A DNA stretch of 63,132 nt from Thalassotalea sp. (lineage in GTDB: Bacteria; Pseudomonadota; Gammaproteobacteria; Enterobacterales; Alteromonadaceae), in NCBI GenBank assembly GCA_022448425.1, contig JAKVCY010000018.1, positions 1-63,132 of the forward strand, written 5' to 3'. The notes below the pieces were generated by a model. That model saw only the letters and a list, made by a program, of their open reading frames with translations, did no database searches and was not told where the DNA came from. The position numbers were made by a program, and so were the translations under genes. Shown here piece after piece: positions 9,524 to 22,940 of the stretch. Each line of letters starts with the position of its first letter. The first letter of the stretch is position 1.

Positions 9524-9526
9524 CTC

Positions 9527-9949
9527 ATGTTTGATATTGGTTTTTGGGAGTTAATGCTCATCGCCGTTATTGGCCTTTTGGTGCTGGGACCAGAGCGTTT
9601 ACCTGTAGCGATCAGAACCGTGCGAGATTGGGTTAATGGCGTGCGCCAGCTTAGCCAATCAGTGAAAACTGAATTAAAAGAAGAATTGCGCATTAACGAG
9701 CTACATGAAAACTTAAAAAAAGCAGAGCAAAATAACTTTGAAAATTTAGCGCCAGATGTCGCTGAGTCGGTGAAGTCTCTTGAAGAAGCCGCAAATATGG
9801 TCAATCGTCCTTACGAACCTAATGCGGCGGAACAAAAGCCTTCTGTTCAAGAAGCACCGCAAGTGGCGCCATCTGCCGACAGCGAATCTGCTGCCAATAA
9901 AGCGTTAACCAAAGAGAATTCTTCGGCGAATGACAAACAGTCAAGCTAA
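9527..9949 (+). CDS. tatB: Sec-independent protein translocase subunit TatB
   Basis: TatB with TatC forms the receptor for twin-arginine signal peptides. The 140-residue product begins MFDIGFWEL, followed by a membrane helix and the [14 protein letters not shown] hinge that distinguishes TatB from TatA, then an amphipathic helix ([14 protein letters not shown]) and a Pro/Ala/Ser-rich disordered tail. Its 3' end overlaps the tatC start by 20 bp, which suggests translational coupling. Confidence 0.95.
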   Translation: MFDIGFWELMLIAVIGLLVLGPERLPVAIRTVRDWVNGVRQLSQSVKTELKEELRINELHENLKKAEQNNFENLAPDVAESVKSLEEAANMVNRPYEPNAAEQKPSVQEAPQVAPSADSESAANKALTKENSSANDKQSS

Positions 9950-10685
9950 CTACACCTTATTTGATCACTTAATCGAATTGCGCACTCGCTTACTCAGAGC
10001 TGTAATGAGTGTGCTGATTATTTTTTGCTGCTTGGTCTACTTTGCACAAGACATCTATCAATATCTTGCTGCTCCACTTCTAGCGACCATGCCGGAAGGT
10101 ACGCAAATGATAGCAACGGATGTTGCATCACCTTTCTTTGCGCCTTTTAAGCTAACAATCGTTTTATCCATATTTTTAGCCATGCCATTCATCCTCTATC
10201 AGATCTGGGCATTTATTGCGCCAGGCCTTTATAGCAACGAGAAACGTATGGTGGCGCCATTAATGTTTGGTAGCACTTTATTGTTTTACGGTGGCATTAG
10301 CTTTGCGTATTTTGTGGTGTTCCCGCTGGCATTTGGTTTCTTTAATTCCGTGGCTCCAGAGGGTGTCACAATAGCGACTGATATCAGCAGCTATTTAGAT
10401 TTTGTGTTGAAATTGTTTTTTGCTTTTGGCGCAGCTTTTGAAATTCCAATTGCCATTATGCTGATGTGCTGGACTGGATTTACCACGCCAGAGAGCTTAA
10501 AGCAAAAACGCCCGTATATTGTTGTCGCTGCGTTTGTTGTGGGTATGTTACTAACACCCCCTGATATTATTTCACAAACCTTACTCGCTATTCCTATGCT
10601 TTTACTTTTTGAGTTAGGGGTAGTTTTAGCGTCGTTTTATCAGAAGAAGAATGAGGAATCTGAAACCTCAGAGGAACAATTATGA
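9930..10685 (+). CDS. tatC: Sec-independent protein translocase subunit TatC
   Basis: TatC is the six-helix core subunit that recognises twin-arginine signals. The 251-residue product carries the conserved [13 protein letters not shown]-terminal motif, the periplasmic FFAPFKL loop and the FALPF-equivalent stretch around [10 protein letters not shown]. Six hydrophobic segments are visible, followed by a short acidic C-terminus ([10 protein letters not shown]). It overlaps tatB by 20 bp and the next gene by 4 bp, so the run is one operon. Confidence 0.96.
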   Translation: MTNSQANYTLFDHLIELRTRLLRAVMSVLIIFCCLVYFAQDIYQYLAAPLLATMPEGTQMIATDVASPFFAPFKLTIVLSIFLAMPFILYQIWAFIAPGLYSNEKRMVAPLMFGSTLLFYGGISFAYFVVFPLAFGFFNSVAPEGVTIATDISSYLDFVLKLFFAFGAAFEIPIAIMLMCWTGFTTPESLKQKRPYIVVAAFVVGMLLTPPDIISQTLLAIPMLLLFELGVVLASFYQKKNEESETSEEQL

Positions 10686-11254
10686 AGTTAGTGTTTGCAT
10701 TATTTTCAGCCGCCGTATTCATTTCTGCAACGTTTTCGGCTAATGCACAATCGTCGATACAACAAAAATTATTAACATGTAAAGCGGAAGCAGATAGCTT
10801 GAAACGCTTAGTTTGTTATGACAATGTAGCCAAAAAAATAACGCCTGAAACCCTTGAAACTCAAGCAAAAGCAGAAGTACCTGCGCAGCCTAAGAGCATT
10901 GCTGAACCAAAGCAGGTTGTAGCGGTTGCTCCAACGGTAGTCGAAAGCGCGCCGAAGGCTATAGCAACGCCAACATCTCCTTCAAAAGCTGAAGATACCT
11001 TCGGCAATGAGTATAAGCCAGATAGAGAAGAGTGGTTAGATGAAGTTAAGCTTGAGATTGCAGAAGCGAAGCTTAATTCATCGAAGAAGTGGCGTGTTAC
11101 ATTTACCAATGGACAGCGTTGGCAAGCTCAAGAAGCAAAAAGCAATGTGCGCTTAAAAGCTGGTGACATTGTTATTATAAAACGCGGTGCGTGGAGTGCG
11201 TTTTACATGAAAAAAGAAGGCTCTAACCGTAAAGTAAGAGTAAAACGTTTATAG
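10682..11254 (+). CDS. Small periplasmic protein with C-terminal beta domain, co-transcribed with tatABC
   Basis: The 190-residue protein has a signal peptide ([23 protein letters not shown]), then a motif of the type [18 protein letters not shown] that recurs in several small periplasmic proteins, with two Cys likely to form a disulfide. An Ala/Pro/Val-rich linker follows (about residues 55-110). The C-terminal module ([31 protein letters not shown]) resembles a small OB-like beta fold. The ATGA overlap with tatC implies coupled translation. Function is unknown; a role in envelope quality control or Tat-dependent export is conjecture. Confidence 0.75.
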   Translation: MKLVFALFSAAVFISATFSANAQSSIQQKLLTCKAEADSLKRLVCYDNVAKKITPETLETQAKAEVPAQPKSIAEPKQVVAVAPTVVESAPKAIATPTSPSKAEDTFGNEYKPDREEWLDEVKLEIAEAKLNSSKKWRVTFTNGQRWQAQEAKSNVRLKAGDIVIIKRGAWSAFYMKKEGSNRKVRVKRL

Positions 11255-11265
11255 TCGAAATTCCT

Positions 11266-12041
11266 ATGATAGACATTGGTGTTAACCTAACCAGCAATCG
11301 ATTTGACGTTGATCGTCAAGAAGTAGTAGACGCTGCAATAGCTGCTGGTGTCTCTAAAATGCTGATTACAGGCACTAGTGTTGAAGAAAGTCGTCAGGCA
11401 TTAGCCATTGCACAAAAACTACCAACCACGTTAGCTTCAACAGCGGGTATTCACCCACATTATGCCGATGGTGCGAGTGACGACTTTATCGAGCAACTTA
11501 CAGCGCTAGCAGCTGAGCCAGAGGTCAAAGCCATAGGTGAATGTGGCCTAGATTTCAATCGCAATTTTTCTACCCCTGAAAATCAAGTTAACGTTTTTAA
11601 GGAACAAATAGCATTGGCCGAAAAGATGCAGAAGCCACTATTTCTGCATCAACGCGATGCATTTGATGTATGGTTCGAGTGCTTGGCGCCATTTATTGGG
11701 AATGTGCCAGCGATGATATCCCACTGTTTTACTGGCAATGTGAGTGAGATGCAGCAATGTATTGATGCCGAGATGTACATTGGTGTTACCGGCTGGGTGT
11801 GTGATGAGCGTCGTGGTGCCGATCTGCAAGCAGCAGTTAGAGAGCTGCCGTTAGAGCGACTGATGATTGAGACGGATGCTCCATATTTAACACCGCGTAC
11901 CATTCGCCCAAGACCCAAAAGCAGCCGCAACGAACCTAAATACTTGCCGTATGTAGCTGAAAAAATAGCAGAACTTAAGTCACTCTCGGTTGAAGAAGTA
12001 GTGGCTTATGCAACAGCAAACAGTGAAAGGGTATTTGCCTT

Positions 12042-12045
<4 letters not shown>
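11266..12045 (+). CDS. tatD: TatD family metal-dependent 3'-5' exonuclease
   Basis: TatD is a TIM-barrel DNase/RNase; despite its name and operon position it is not needed for export. The 259-residue product shows the E. coli TatD pattern: MIDIGVNLTS start, GIHPHYAD, AIGECGLDFNRN, LHQRDAF, SHCFTGNV, TGWVCDERRG and ETDAPYLTPR. The metal-binding His, Glu and Asp residues are present. It lies 11 bp after the preceding periplasmic gene and its TGA overlaps the next start by 4 bp, so the tat transcription unit probably continues through it. Confidence 0.95.
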
Positions 12046-14901
<2,856 letters not shown>

Positions 14902-14921
14902 AGCAAATCTGCTTTGAAAGT

Positions 14922-14947
14922 AACCATCGGCCTAACAGCTGATGGTT
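14922..14947. terminator. Convergent hairpin between hemB and gppA
   Basis: AACCATCGGC and GCTGATGGTT form a stem with one mismatch around a six-base loop. It includes the last codons of gppA and probably serves both directions, though T tracts are short. Confidence 0.5.
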
Positions 14948-16434
14948 AACGATAAGCCTAACGTCGCTAGATGGCTATTCTCTTGTAGTAACTCGTCGGC
15001 AATCAGTGGGTGTTTGGCTATCCAAGTTTCAGGCAGGCAAAGCCTGATAGTTTCATTATCAGCACTAAGCTCGTACTCGGGCAGAGCTTCATCTTGGCGT
15101 CGTCGACATAGAATAACTGCGAGTCTCAGTAATGATAATAATTTGGCCGATGTTGCTAAGTTAGTAATGGCGAGGTTAGCGAGTGACTCTGCTGAAATAT
15201 CACCGCGATACTGTCGCACCAGCAACATAATCAACTGCCTTTCACTCTGATCAAAACCAGGTAGGTCTGTATGTTCGATAATATAACTACCATGCAGTTG
15301 ATGATATTTATATGAAAGCAACAAGCCTATTTCGTGCAGCTTACAGGCGCTAAAGAGCAAACTGCGTAATTGACTGTCATCAATTTGCCATTGTGTGGCA
15401 AGCTCATCAAATAGGTGCAGCGCTTGTTGAGTTACGCGATTAGCATGAGCGTCATCAATATGGAAGCGCTCAATAAGAGAGTCGATGGTGCGAGCACGAA
15501 TATTCACTTTTCTCATGTCTGGCAACATTTCATACAGCAAGCCTTCGCGCAGTGCACCACTAGACAACTGTAGCTCGTCGATTTCAAAGCTCTCAAATAA
15601 TGCGATTAAAATTGCTAAACCACTAGCGAGTACAACTTTACGTTCGCTGGTTAATCCACCAATAGCAATGTCTTCGATGGTACCAGCATCAATAAGCAGC
15701 GTTTTAATTTCGTATAGAAAATCTAGCGTAACAATACTCGGGCGTTTGCGGTGAATGAGTATTTCCGCTAGTGCCTGCATAGTGCCGGAGCCACCCAATA
15801 CATTTTGCCAGCCAAAGTCGATGTAATTGGCTAAGTAAGGTAGTACGTTTGACTTTGCGTGATTGATAGCTAGGTCAAAGTGGTTATCGCTAAGCTTCCC
15901 ACCTTTGAAGAACTGTTCATTGAAAGTGACGCAGCCCATATTCAGGCTAATAGCGTGGTGTATCGTAAAGTCTTCACCTACGACGATTTCAGTACTTGCG
16001 CCACCGATATCAAGCACCAAGCGTTTGGCGCTGCAATCTCTGGTGTGTGCAACACCTAAATAAATGCCTTTTGCTTCTTGAACACCTGACAGTAATTTCA
16101 CTTCAGTGCCGAGAATAGTTTCTGCTGTTGTGAGGAACTCAGCCGAGTTCTCCGCGATTCTCAGCGTAGCAGTAGCGACGATACGAATGTTCTCCGGGGC
16201 AATATCTTGCAGGCGCTCTGCGAAAAAGTGCAAACATTCATAACCACGTGACATCGCATCATTTGACAGAACATTATTGCTATCAAGGCCAGACGCAAGT
16301 CGTACTTTACGTTTTACTTTGTCAACGGTTTGAACACCGTCGGCAACCAAGCGGGTAATCAGCATATGAAAGCTGTTTGAACCCAGATCAATGACTGCGT
16401 ATAGCGGACTGGCTTGGTTGTTATTGATGGACAT
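14932..16434 (-). CDS. gppA: Exopolyphosphatase / guanosine pentaphosphate phosphohydrolase (Ppx/GppA family)
   Basis: Family enzymes hydrolyse pppGpp to ppGpp or degrade polyphosphate. The 500-residue product has the ASKHA-fold phosphate motifs AVIDLGSNSFHMLI and VLDIGGASTEIV, a GGSGTMQAL loop, and a C-terminal HD-like domain (around ACKLHEIGLLLSYKYHQLHG). The start at 16434 gives the usual N-terminus MSINNNQASPLYAVIDLG; an upstream ATG at 16482 would sit inside rhlB. The gppA-rhlB-trxA-rho neighbourhood matches E. coli gppA rather than ppx, which is the reason for the symbol; substrate preference cannot be read from the sequence. Confidence 0.88.
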   Translation of the reverse strand: MSINNNQASPLYAVIDLGSNSFHMLITRLVADGVQTVDKVKRKVRLASGLDSNNVLSNDAMSRGYECLHFFAERLQDIAPENIRIVATATLRIAENSAEFLTTAETILGTEVKLLSGVQEAKGIYLGVAHTRDCSAKRLVLDIGGASTEIVVGEDFTIHHAISLNMGCVTFNEQFFKGGKLSDNHFDLAINHAKSNVLPYLANYIDFGWQNVLGGSGTMQALAEILIHRKRPSIVTLDFLYEIKTLLIDAGTIEDIAIGGLTSERKVVLASGLAILIALFESFEIDELQLSSGALREGLLYEMLPDMRKVNIRARTIDSLIERFHIDDAHANRVTQQALHLFDELATQWQIDDSQLRSLLFSACKLHEIGLLLSYKYHQLHGSYIIEHTDLPGFDQSERQLIMLLVRQYRGDISAESLANLAITNLATSAKLLSLLRLAVILCRRRQDEALPEYELSADNETIRLCLPETWIAKHPLIADELLQENSHLATLGLSLTISC

Positions 16435-16438
16435 TGAC

Positions 16439-17689
16439 TTAGTTTCTGTGGTTCTTCGTACGACTTCTATTCTGTCCGCCATTATGCGGCTTATGACGGC
16501 GATGGCGAGGCTTAGGCTTAGGTAAATCGGTAAGCAAAGCGTCGTGATCGTACTTACTTACAGGTAGCGCATGTTCGATATAGTTTTCGATCGCTGGTAA
16601 GTTGAATACGTACTCTTCACAAGCAAAACTAATTGCATGGCCCGTTGCACCCGCGCGGCCTGTACGACCGATACGATGAACGTAATCTTCGAAGTCGTCA
16701 GGTAAGTCATAGTTAAAAACGTGCGTTACTGCTGGGATATGCAGACCACGTGCAGCGACGTCAGTTGCAACTAATATGTCTAATTGCCCTTTAGTGAATT
16801 GCTCTAGAATTTTTAGACGTTTCTTTTGTGGAACATCGCCTGTAAGTAGGCCAACACGCACCTTATCGGCTTCTAAATGCGCATATACGTTTTCACAACT
16901 GTGTTTAGTATTGGCAAAAATAATCGCTTTTTCTGGCCATTCTTCTTCAATAAGCGTTTGTAGAAGACACATTTTATCCTCGTTAGACGGATAAAATAAT
17001 TCTTCGGTGATACGCGTATTGGTCTTTTGCTCAGGCTCAATTTCAACGCTCACTGGCTCATTCATGTGCTCAAATGCAAGCTCTTTTACGCGGAAAGATA
17101 GTGTTGCTGAAAACAGCATGTTTAATCTTTCGGTTGGTGGAGGCATTTTTCGGAACATATAGCGAATGTCCTTAATAAAGCCTAAATCGAACATTCGATC
17201 AGCTTCATCTAAAACGACAACTTCAATGTTACTCAGCTGATAAACGCCTTGTTTGAAGTAATCGATAAGACGACCACAGGTGCCGATCAAAATATCTACA
17301 CCTTGTTCAAGTTCTTGCCGTTGAGATTCGTAACCCTCGCCCCCATATACGATACCAAGGCGCAAACCAGTACTTTCTGCCATAGCAATCGCATCGCGAT
17401 GAATTTGGATCGCTAGTTCTCTTGTCGGCGCCATGATAAGCGCACGTGGCTGGTTGTGGTCAGGTGCTGGTTTTTGCAATAAGTGGTGAAAAGTCGCCGA
17501 TAGAAAGGCTATGGTTTTACCTTCACCTGTTTGAGCCTGACCTGCGATATCTTTACCTTGAATTAAAACGGGTAATGATTTTGCTTGAATAGAGGTACAA
17601 AATTGAAAGCCCATGGCTTCCAGTCCGGTCACTACTTGCGGCGCAAGATTGAGGTCGGTGAATTTGGTTTCAGTTAAATGTGTTTTCAT
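16439..17689 (-). CDS. rhlB: ATP-dependent RNA helicase RhlB
   Basis: RhlB is the DEAD-box helicase of the RNase E degradosome. The 416-residue protein carries the Q-motif region (GFQFCTSIQ), motif I AQTGEGKT, motif Ia PTRELA, motif II DEAD, motif III SAT, and motif [12 protein letters not shown]. The tail is basic ([13 protein letters not shown]), typical of RhlB. Length is close to the E. coli protein (421). gppA begins 4 bp downstream. The divergent trxA neighbour matches the conserved context. Confidence 0.95.
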   Translation of the reverse strand: MKTHLTETKFTDLNLAPQVVTGLEAMGFQFCTSIQAKSLPVLIQGKDIAGQAQTGEGKTIAFLSATFHHLLQKPAPDHNQPRALIMAPTRELAIQIHRDAIAMAESTGLRLGIVYGGEGYESQRQELEQGVDILIGTCGRLIDYFKQGVYQLSNIEVVVLDEADRMFDLGFIKDIRYMFRKMPPPTERLNMLFSATLSFRVKELAFEHMNEPVSVEIEPEQKTNTRITEELFYPSNEDKMCLLQTLIEEEWPEKAIIFANTKHSCENVYAHLEADKVRVGLLTGDVPQKKRLKILEQFTKGQLDILVATDVAARGLHIPAVTHVFNYDLPDDFEDYVHRIGRTGRAGATGHAISFACEEYVFNLPAIENYIEHALPVSKYDHDALLTDLPKPKPRHRRHKPHNGGQNRSRTKNHRN

Positions 17690-17792
17690 ACCGCAAGCTT
17701 AACAGGTTATCGAGCGTTAAAAAATGCTTGTTGCCAATGATTTAAAGAAAACATTGAGTATTTGTTATCCAGTGGGAAATTTTGCACTTTGG

Positions 17793-17798
17793 TATAAT
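17793..17798 (+). promoter_or_regulatory. Candidate -10 box upstream of trxA
   Basis: TATAAT lies about 95 bp before the trxA start, in the region divergent from rhlB. No convincing -35 is visible at optimal spacing; a second possible box, TATACT, lies at 17841. Confidence 0.3.
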
Positions 17799-17891
17799 AA
17801 AAAACTCTATTGAATTGTTCGCTTTAGCTGTGCAGGCAGGTATACTCTGTCTCATATGAAGCATGCAATGCATCTAAATACGGAGAAAGAA

Positions 17892-18218
17892 ATGAGCGAT
17901 AAAATACTTCAGCTAACTGATGAGAGCTTTGACGCTGACGTAATTAATGCGTCTGGTTTAGTTTTGGTAGACTTCTGGGCTGAGTGGTGTGGTCCATGTA
18001 AAATGATCGCGCCATTATTGGACGATATTGCTGAAGAATACGACGGTCAGGTTACAGTTGGTAAATTGAACATTGATCAAAACGCAGGTACTCCACCTAA
18101 GTACGGTATCCGCGGTATCCCAACGTTATTACTTTTCCAAGACGGTAACGTAGCAGATACAAAAGTTGGCGCATTGTCTAAAACTCAATTAAAAGAGTTC
18201 CTTGACGCTAACCTTTAA
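17892..18218 (+). CDS. trxA: Thioredoxin 1
   Basis: Thioredoxin reduces protein disulfides in the cytoplasm. The 108-residue product begins [10 protein letters not shown] at ATG 17892, with GGAGAAAG just upstream; a longer ORF start at 17856 is unlikely. The active site WCGPCKM, the DFWAEW core and the cis-Pro in RGIPTLLLF are all present. It lies divergent from rhlB and upstream of rho, as in E. coli, and is followed by a strong terminator, so rho is transcribed separately. Confidence 0.97.
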   Translation: MSDKILQLTDESFDADVINASGLVLVDFWAEWCGPCKMIAPLLDDIAEEYDGQVTVGKLNIDQNAGTPPKYGIRGIPTLLLFQDGNVADTKVGALSKTQLKEFLDANL

Positions 18219-18224
18219 TCGATA

Positions 18225-18250
18225 AAAACCCAGCAAATGCTGGGTTTTTT
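18225..18250 (+). terminator. Rho-independent terminator after trxA
   Basis: AAAACCCAGC, loop AAAT, GCTGGGTTTT, then further T. A perfect 10-bp stem just after the trxA stop. Confidence 0.93.
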
Positions 18251-18419
18251 GTTTTCTAACTGATTAATCCCGTTAAAACCGTACCCTTACTTTACCTCGT
18301 GATAATTTAATGCTAACGTTAGCGATGTAGTTATTACTTACCCAACAACCCTATTCCAAATTTCATACATTGCCAGCAGGCACATATAACAAATTTAATA
18401 GTTTTTAAGAACGTCTACT

Positions 18420-19679
18420 ATGAATCTTACCGAACTTAAACAAAAGTCTATCAGTGAATTGGTCGCTCTTGCTGAATCAATGAAGTTAGACAACTTAGCC
18501 CGTAACCGTAAACAAGATATTATTTTCGCTATCCTTAAAGCACATGCTAAAAGTGGTGAGGACATCTTCGGTAGCGGCGTATTAGAAATCCTTCAAGATG
18601 GCTTCGGTTTCTTGCGTTCTGCAGACTCTTCGTACCTTGCTGGTCCTGATGATATTTATGTATCACCTAGTCAAATCCGTCGTTTTAGTTTACGCACTGG
18701 TGACACTATTCAGGGTAAAATTAGACCGCCAAAAGACGGTGAACGTTACTTTGCGTTATTAAAAGTCAATGAAGTTAACTTTGATAAGCCTGAAAACTCT
18801 CGCAATAAGATTTTATTTGAAAACTTAACGCCTGTTCACTGTAACTCACGTATGGTGATGGAGCGCGGTAATGGTTCAACTGAAGATATTACAGCACGTG
18901 TTCTTGATTTAGCTTCGCCTATCGGTAAAGGTCAGCGTGGTTTGATCGTCGCACCACCAAAAGCTGGTAAGACATTATTACTACAAAACATTGCACAAAG
19001 TATTGCTCATAACCACCCTGAGTGTGAGTTAATGGTATTGCTTATCGATGAGCGTCCTGAAGAAGTAACTGAAATGCAACGCCTTGTAAAAGGTGAAGTT
19101 GTTGCTTCAACGTTCGACGAACCAGCAAGCCGCCACGTACAGGTTGCTGAAATGGTTATTGAGAAAGCCAAGCGTTTAACAGAACACAAGAAAGACGTTG
19201 TTATCTTACTTGATTCAATTACACGTTTAGCGCGTGCGTACAACACCGTTATCCCTTCATCGGGTAAAATTCTAACAGGTGGTGTTGATGCCAATGCATT
19301 ACATCGTCCAAAACGCTTCTTCGGTGCAGCACGTAATATCGAAGAAGGCGGCAGCTTGACGATTATCGCTACTGCGCTTGTTGATACAGGCTCTAAGATG
19401 GACGAAGTTATCTACGAGGAATTCAAAGGTACCGGTAACATGGAATTACACCTTTCTCGTAAAATTGCTGAGAAACGTGTTTTCCCTGCAATCCACTTTA
19501 ACCGCAGTGGTACACGTCGCGAAGAGCTTCTTACTAAGCAAGACGAGCTTCAGAAGATGTGGATTCTTCGTAAAATCGTTCACGAAATGGGTGAGATCGA
19601 CGCAATGGAGTTCCTCATTGATAAGTTAGCAATGACGAAAACCAACGATGAATTCTTCGATTCGATGAAACGAAAATAA
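18420..19679 (+). CDS. rho: Transcription termination factor Rho
   Basis: Rho is the hexameric RNA helicase that ends transcription at C-rich rut sites. The 419-residue protein has the usual length: N-terminal helical domain ([15 protein letters not shown]), RNA-binding cold-shock-like domain with GFGFLRS, Walker [11 protein letters not shown], Walker [17 protein letters not shown], the Q-loop and R-loop regions, and the ending DSMKRK. A 160-bp leader separates it from the trxA terminator; in E. coli the rho leader mediates autoregulation, and a similar role here is only inferred. Confidence 0.98.
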   Translation: MNLTELKQKSISELVALAESMKLDNLARNRKQDIIFAILKAHAKSGEDIFGSGVLEILQDGFGFLRSADSSYLAGPDDIYVSPSQIRRFSLRTGDTIQGKIRPPKDGERYFALLKVNEVNFDKPENSRNKILFENLTPVHCNSRMVMERGNGSTEDITARVLDLASPIGKGQRGLIVAPPKAGKTLLLQNIAQSIAHNHPECELMVLLIDERPEEVTEMQRLVKGEVVASTFDEPASRHVQVAEMVIEKAKRLTEHKKDVVILLDSITRLARAYNTVIPSSGKILTGGVDANALHRPKRFFGAARNIEEGGSLTIIATALVDTGSKMDEVIYEEFKGTGNMELHLSRKIAEKRVFPAIHFNRSGTRREELLTKQDELQKMWILRKIVHEMGEIDAMEFLIDKLAMTKTNDEFFDSMKRK

Positions 19680-19698
19680 GTTTAAAATCAAATATTAA

Positions 19699-19726
19699 AA
19701 CGCTGGCCTAGGTCGGCGTTTTTTTA
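19699..19726 (+). terminator. Rho-independent terminator after rho
   Basis: AACGCTGGCC and GGTCGGCGTT pair with two G-T wobbles; seven T follow the stem. It lies 20 bp after the rho stop. Confidence 0.85.
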
Positions 19727-19788
19727 TCGATAAGTAATCCCCTTCTCACATGGAGGCGTCAGGCAGTTGTTTTTTGCCGGAGGTATTC

Positions 19789-20553
19789 GTGGTCAGATGT
19801 AAGTTGTTGACACTGATATCACTTGCTTGGGCTAGTGTGCTCTCGCTTGTACACGTTCAATCTCATGCCGAATCGCTAACCTTGATAGTCGTCACTGAAG
19901 ACTCTTATCCACTGCAATATGTCCAAGATGGTCAATTGATTGGCGCAGCCTTAGAACTAGTCGAAAAAGCACTGGTTGAAGCTGGTGTTGATTATGAAGT
20001 GTAAGTACTGCCATGGGCACGTGCTTATGCCACCGCTGAGGTAACTCCGAATACTCTAATATTTTCATTGGCGCGTACCACTCAACGTGAACCTCTGTTT
20101 CACTGGATTGGCGCTATTATGTCACTTGATTACCACTTCTACGGATTAAAAGCACTGTACCCGAAAGAAAAGTACACGCCAGATGAATTACGTGATGCCC
20201 GTATTGGTACAATCTTAGGCAGTGCAACATATCAGCACTTACTTGCCGAGAATTATGAGAACTTATATGCCATTGCAAGCCCAAAGCTAGATTTCGAAAA
20301 ATTGCTGTCAAAGCGAATTGATATTTTTCCTGCTAATGAGTTGAGCTTTGCTATTTCGTGTCCCCAGTTTGTTAAAGATTGTGACCAAATTCGTTCACTT
20401 GCTTCTATTGGCATTCCAGCAACAGAGCTCTATTTCGCAATGAGCCAGTCGAGTAATCCAGAGTTAGTTAAAAAGATTCAAACGGCTTATCAAACGCTGA
20501 TTGAAGAACAAAGGCTTGCTGACGAACTGTCTCAAATTGCCAATATTCACTAG
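19789..20553 (+). pseudogene. Periplasmic solute-binding protein (SBP_bac_3 type) interrupted by an in-frame TAA
   Basis: A type-3 periplasmic solute-binding protein of about 254 codons. It starts best at GTG 19789 with GGAGG six bases upstream and has a signal peptide ending near QSHAE. The N-terminal lobe (LIVVTEDSYPLQYVQDGQLIG) runs to TAA at 20002-20004, after which the same frame continues with VLPWARAYATAE and the C-terminal lobe (RDARIGTILGSATYQHL and onward). Family members usually read QVLPWARAY here, so TAA replaces CAA. No frameshift is seen. The final TAG overlaps the end of a MITE fragment. Paralogues lie at 48.4 kb (broken) and 62.2 kb (intact). Confidence 0.85.
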
Positions 20554-20606
20554 GGTCTGTTGATCTTTCAGTACTAAATTTTGTTCGAATCAAATGCATT
20601 TTTACG
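20553..20606 (+). mobile_element. Truncated left end of the MITE-like repeat
   Basis: It starts GGGTCTGTTGATCTTTCAG and shares AAATTTTGTTCGAAT and AAATGCATTTTTA with the full element at 29634, after which similarity stops. It abuts the stop of the solute-binding pseudogene. Confidence 0.65.
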
Positions 20607-20709
20607 CTTATAGACTGATCGATTATTTGATTCAATAGGTATTATTTGCGTTAGCCCATCCATGCCGGTCAGGTTATAATATCGGCATCCTGTCTAGTCT
20701 TTAAAAAAT

Positions 20710-22194
20710 ATGAAATACAGTGATTTACGTGATTTTATCGCGCAGCTGGAAAAAATAGGCCAGCTCAAGCGTATCAAACAGCCAGTTTCAACTGAATTGG
20801 TGATGACCGAGATCAGCGACAGAACGTTGCGCGCTGGTGGTCCTGCTTTGTTGTTTGAAAACCCAATCGGCTTTGATACCCCAGTACTTACAAATTTATT
20901 TGGCACGCCAGATAGAGTAGCGATGGCAATGGGGCAAAACGATGTTGCCGCATTGCGCGATGTTGGTAAATTATTGGCAACGCTAAAAGAACCGGAGCCA
21001 CCGAAAGGTATTAAAGATGCTTGGGACAAACTTCCGTTGTTCAAGCAAGTGCTAAATATGCCAACTAAGCAGCTCAAGAAAGCTGTTTGTCAGGAAGTTG
21101 TTTTCTCAGGTGACGACGTTGACTTAACTAAACTACCGATCCAACAGTGTTGGCCAGGCGACGTCGCACCACTGATTACTTGGGGTTTAACGGTGACACG
21201 TGGCCCTCATAAAGAAAGACAGAATTTAGGTATTTATCGTCAGCAGCTTCTAGGCAAAAACAAATTGATCATGCGCTGGCTATCGCATCGCGGTGGCGCA
21301 ATTGATTTTCAAGAGTTCAAGAAAGCGTATCCTGGTGAAAAATACCCTGTATCAGTGGCGCTAGGTGCCGACCCAGCAACTATTTTGGGCGCGGTGACAC
21401 CTGTACCTGATACATTATCTGAGTACGCGTTTGCTGGTTTACTGCGTGGTAGCAAAACGGAAGTGGTTAAAAGTATCAGTAACGACTTACAAGTACCTGC
21501 TTCTGCTGAAATCGTTCTTGAAGGCTATATTGATCCAGATGAAATGGCACCAGAGGGGCCTTATGGTGACCACACTGGCTATTATAATGAAGTTGATGAC
21601 TTCCCTGTTTTTACTGTGACTCATATTACGCAGCGTAAAGACCCTATTTACCACAGTACTTACACGGGCCGTCCGCCAGATGAGCCAGCGATTTTAGGCG
21701 TGGCACTAAACGAAGTGTTTGTGCCTATTTTGCAAAAGCAGTTTCCTGAAATTGTCGATTTCTACTTACCACCTGAAGGTTGCTCGTATCGCCTTGCGGT
21801 GGTGACGATGAAGAAGCAATATCCAGGGCATGCTAAGCGTGTCATGATGGGCGTTTGGTCTTTCCTACGCCAATTCATGTATACCAAGTTTGTGATTGTC
21901 TGTGATGATGATGTCAACGCTCGCGATTGGCAGGATGTTATTTGGGCAATTACCACGCGTATGGACCCTAGCCGTGATACACTGTTGGTGGACAATACAC
22001 CAATTGATTATTTAGACTTTGCGTCGCCAGTGTCGGGTCTCGGTTCGAAAATGGGTATGGATGCAACGAACAAGTGGCCCGGTGAGACAGATCGTGAATG
22101 GGGTGAACCGATTGTGATGGACGACTCCGTAAAACAACAAGTTGATGAAATGTGGCACAGTCTTGGGATTGATACGCCGTTAAATAAAGAGTAG
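20710..22194 (+). CDS. ubiD: 4-hydroxy-3-polyprenylbenzoate decarboxylase UbiD
   Basis: UbiD removes the carboxyl group of 4-hydroxy-3-octaprenylbenzoate in ubiquinone synthesis, using prenylated FMN made by UbiX. The 494-residue length equals the usual one. The protein begins [19 protein letters not shown] and carries the [45 protein letters not shown] and [12 protein letters not shown] blocks of the family. A TATAAT lies about 30 bp upstream. fre follows after 8 bp, a pairing common in this order. Confidence 0.96.
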   Translation: MKYSDLRDFIAQLEKIGQLKRIKQPVSTELVMTEISDRTLRAGGPALLFENPIGFDTPVLTNLFGTPDRVAMAMGQNDVAALRDVGKLLATLKEPEPPKGIKDAWDKLPLFKQVLNMPTKQLKKAVCQEVVFSGDDVDLTKLPIQQCWPGDVAPLITWGLTVTRGPHKERQNLGIYRQQLLGKNKLIMRWLSHRGGAIDFQEFKKAYPGEKYPVSVALGADPATILGAVTPVPDTLSEYAFAGLLRGSKTEVVKSISNDLQVPASAEIVLEGYIDPDEMAPEGPYGDHTGYYNEVDDFPVFTVTHITQRKDPIYHSTYTGRPPDEPAILGVALNEVFVPILQKQFPEIVDFYLPPEGCSYRLAVVTMKKQYPGHAKRVMMGVWSFLRQFMYTKFVIVCDDDVNARDWQDVIWAITTRMDPSRDTLLVDNTPIDYLDFASPVSGLGSKMGMDATNKWPGETDREWGEPIVMDDSVKQQVDEMWHSLGIDTPLNKE

Positions 22195-22202
22195 TGAATT
22201 AA

Positions 22203-22898
22203 ATGAACACCATTGAATGTCAAGTTGAAGACATTAGTCAGTTAACGCCTTTCGTTTATAAAGTATTGCTTAAACCAAGTGAGCTTGTCAGTTTTAAGCC
22301 TGGACAATACTTAAACCTTGTCATGGCAGAAGATGACAAGCGTGCTTTTTCGATTGCGAGTGCGCCGCATCAAGCGTTAATCGAATTGCAAATCGGCGCG
22401 TTTGGTGAAGACAGTTATGCAATGCAGGCGATTGAAAAATTAAAAACCTCGCAAAGCGTGACTATTGAGTTACCACTTGGCAATGCTTACCTACGCGAAG
22501 ACAGTGCTCGGCCGATACTTTTATTGGCTGGCGGCACGGGCTTCTCCTACATCAAATCGATGTTTGAGCACTTAGTTGAGATTAAATCAGAACGCCCACT
22601 TATCGTCTATTGGGGCTTGCGTAGCAGCGAAGCTTGCTATGAATTGGCAGAAACTAAAGCGATGATTGAGTCATTACCTCATGCACAGTTTATCCCTGTG
22701 GTTGAAAATGCTGATGAAGATTGGCAAGGAAAGGTTGGTTTAGTTCATCAAGTTGCGATGAAAGACATTGTTAGCTTCGAACCGTATGACATTTATCTAG
22801 CTGGCCGTTTTGACATGGTAGGTGCAGTACGTAATGACTTTGTAGAACACGGCGCTGAAATCGGCCATATGTATGCGGATGCATTCGCTTTTATTTAG
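22203..22898 (+). CDS. fre: NAD(P)H-flavin reductase Fre
   Basis: Fre reduces free flavins with NAD(P)H and supports ferric reduction, flavin-dependent enzymes and, plausibly, the UbiD/UbiX prenyl-FMN system. The 231-residue product has the FAD-binding RAFSIAS motif, the GGTGFSYIKSM nucleotide-binding loop, YWGLRSSEACYE and the C-terminal YADAFAFI. It lies 8 bp after ubiD, so both form an operon that ends at the perfect hairpin at 22906. Confidence 0.93.
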   Translation: MNTIECQVEDISQLTPFVYKVLLKPSELVSFKPGQYLNLVMAEDDKRAFSIASAPHQALIELQIGAFGEDSYAMQAIEKLKTSQSVTIELPLGNAYLREDSARPILLLAGGTGFSYIKSMFEHLVEIKSERPLIVYWGLRSSEACYELAETKAMIESLPHAQFIPVVENADEDWQGKVGLVHQVAMKDIVSFEPYDIYLAGRFDMVGAVRNDFVEHGAEIGHMYADAFAFI

Positions 22899-22905
22899 TT
22901 AAAGT

Positions 22906-22940
22906 AGCCAGAGTAGCGCTGTTAAGGCGCTACTCTGGCT
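22906..22940. terminator. Perfect 14-bp convergent terminator between fre and a diguanylate cyclase gene
   Basis: AGCCAGAGTAGCGC and GCGCTACTCTGGCT pair perfectly around a seven-base loop. The right arm holds the last codons of the opposing gene. It probably terminates both transcripts. Confidence 0.75.

Noticed and set aside
19699..20553. Two separate small genes in this region
   Set aside because: The two halves are collinear parts of one solute-binding protein separated only by TAA at 20002.
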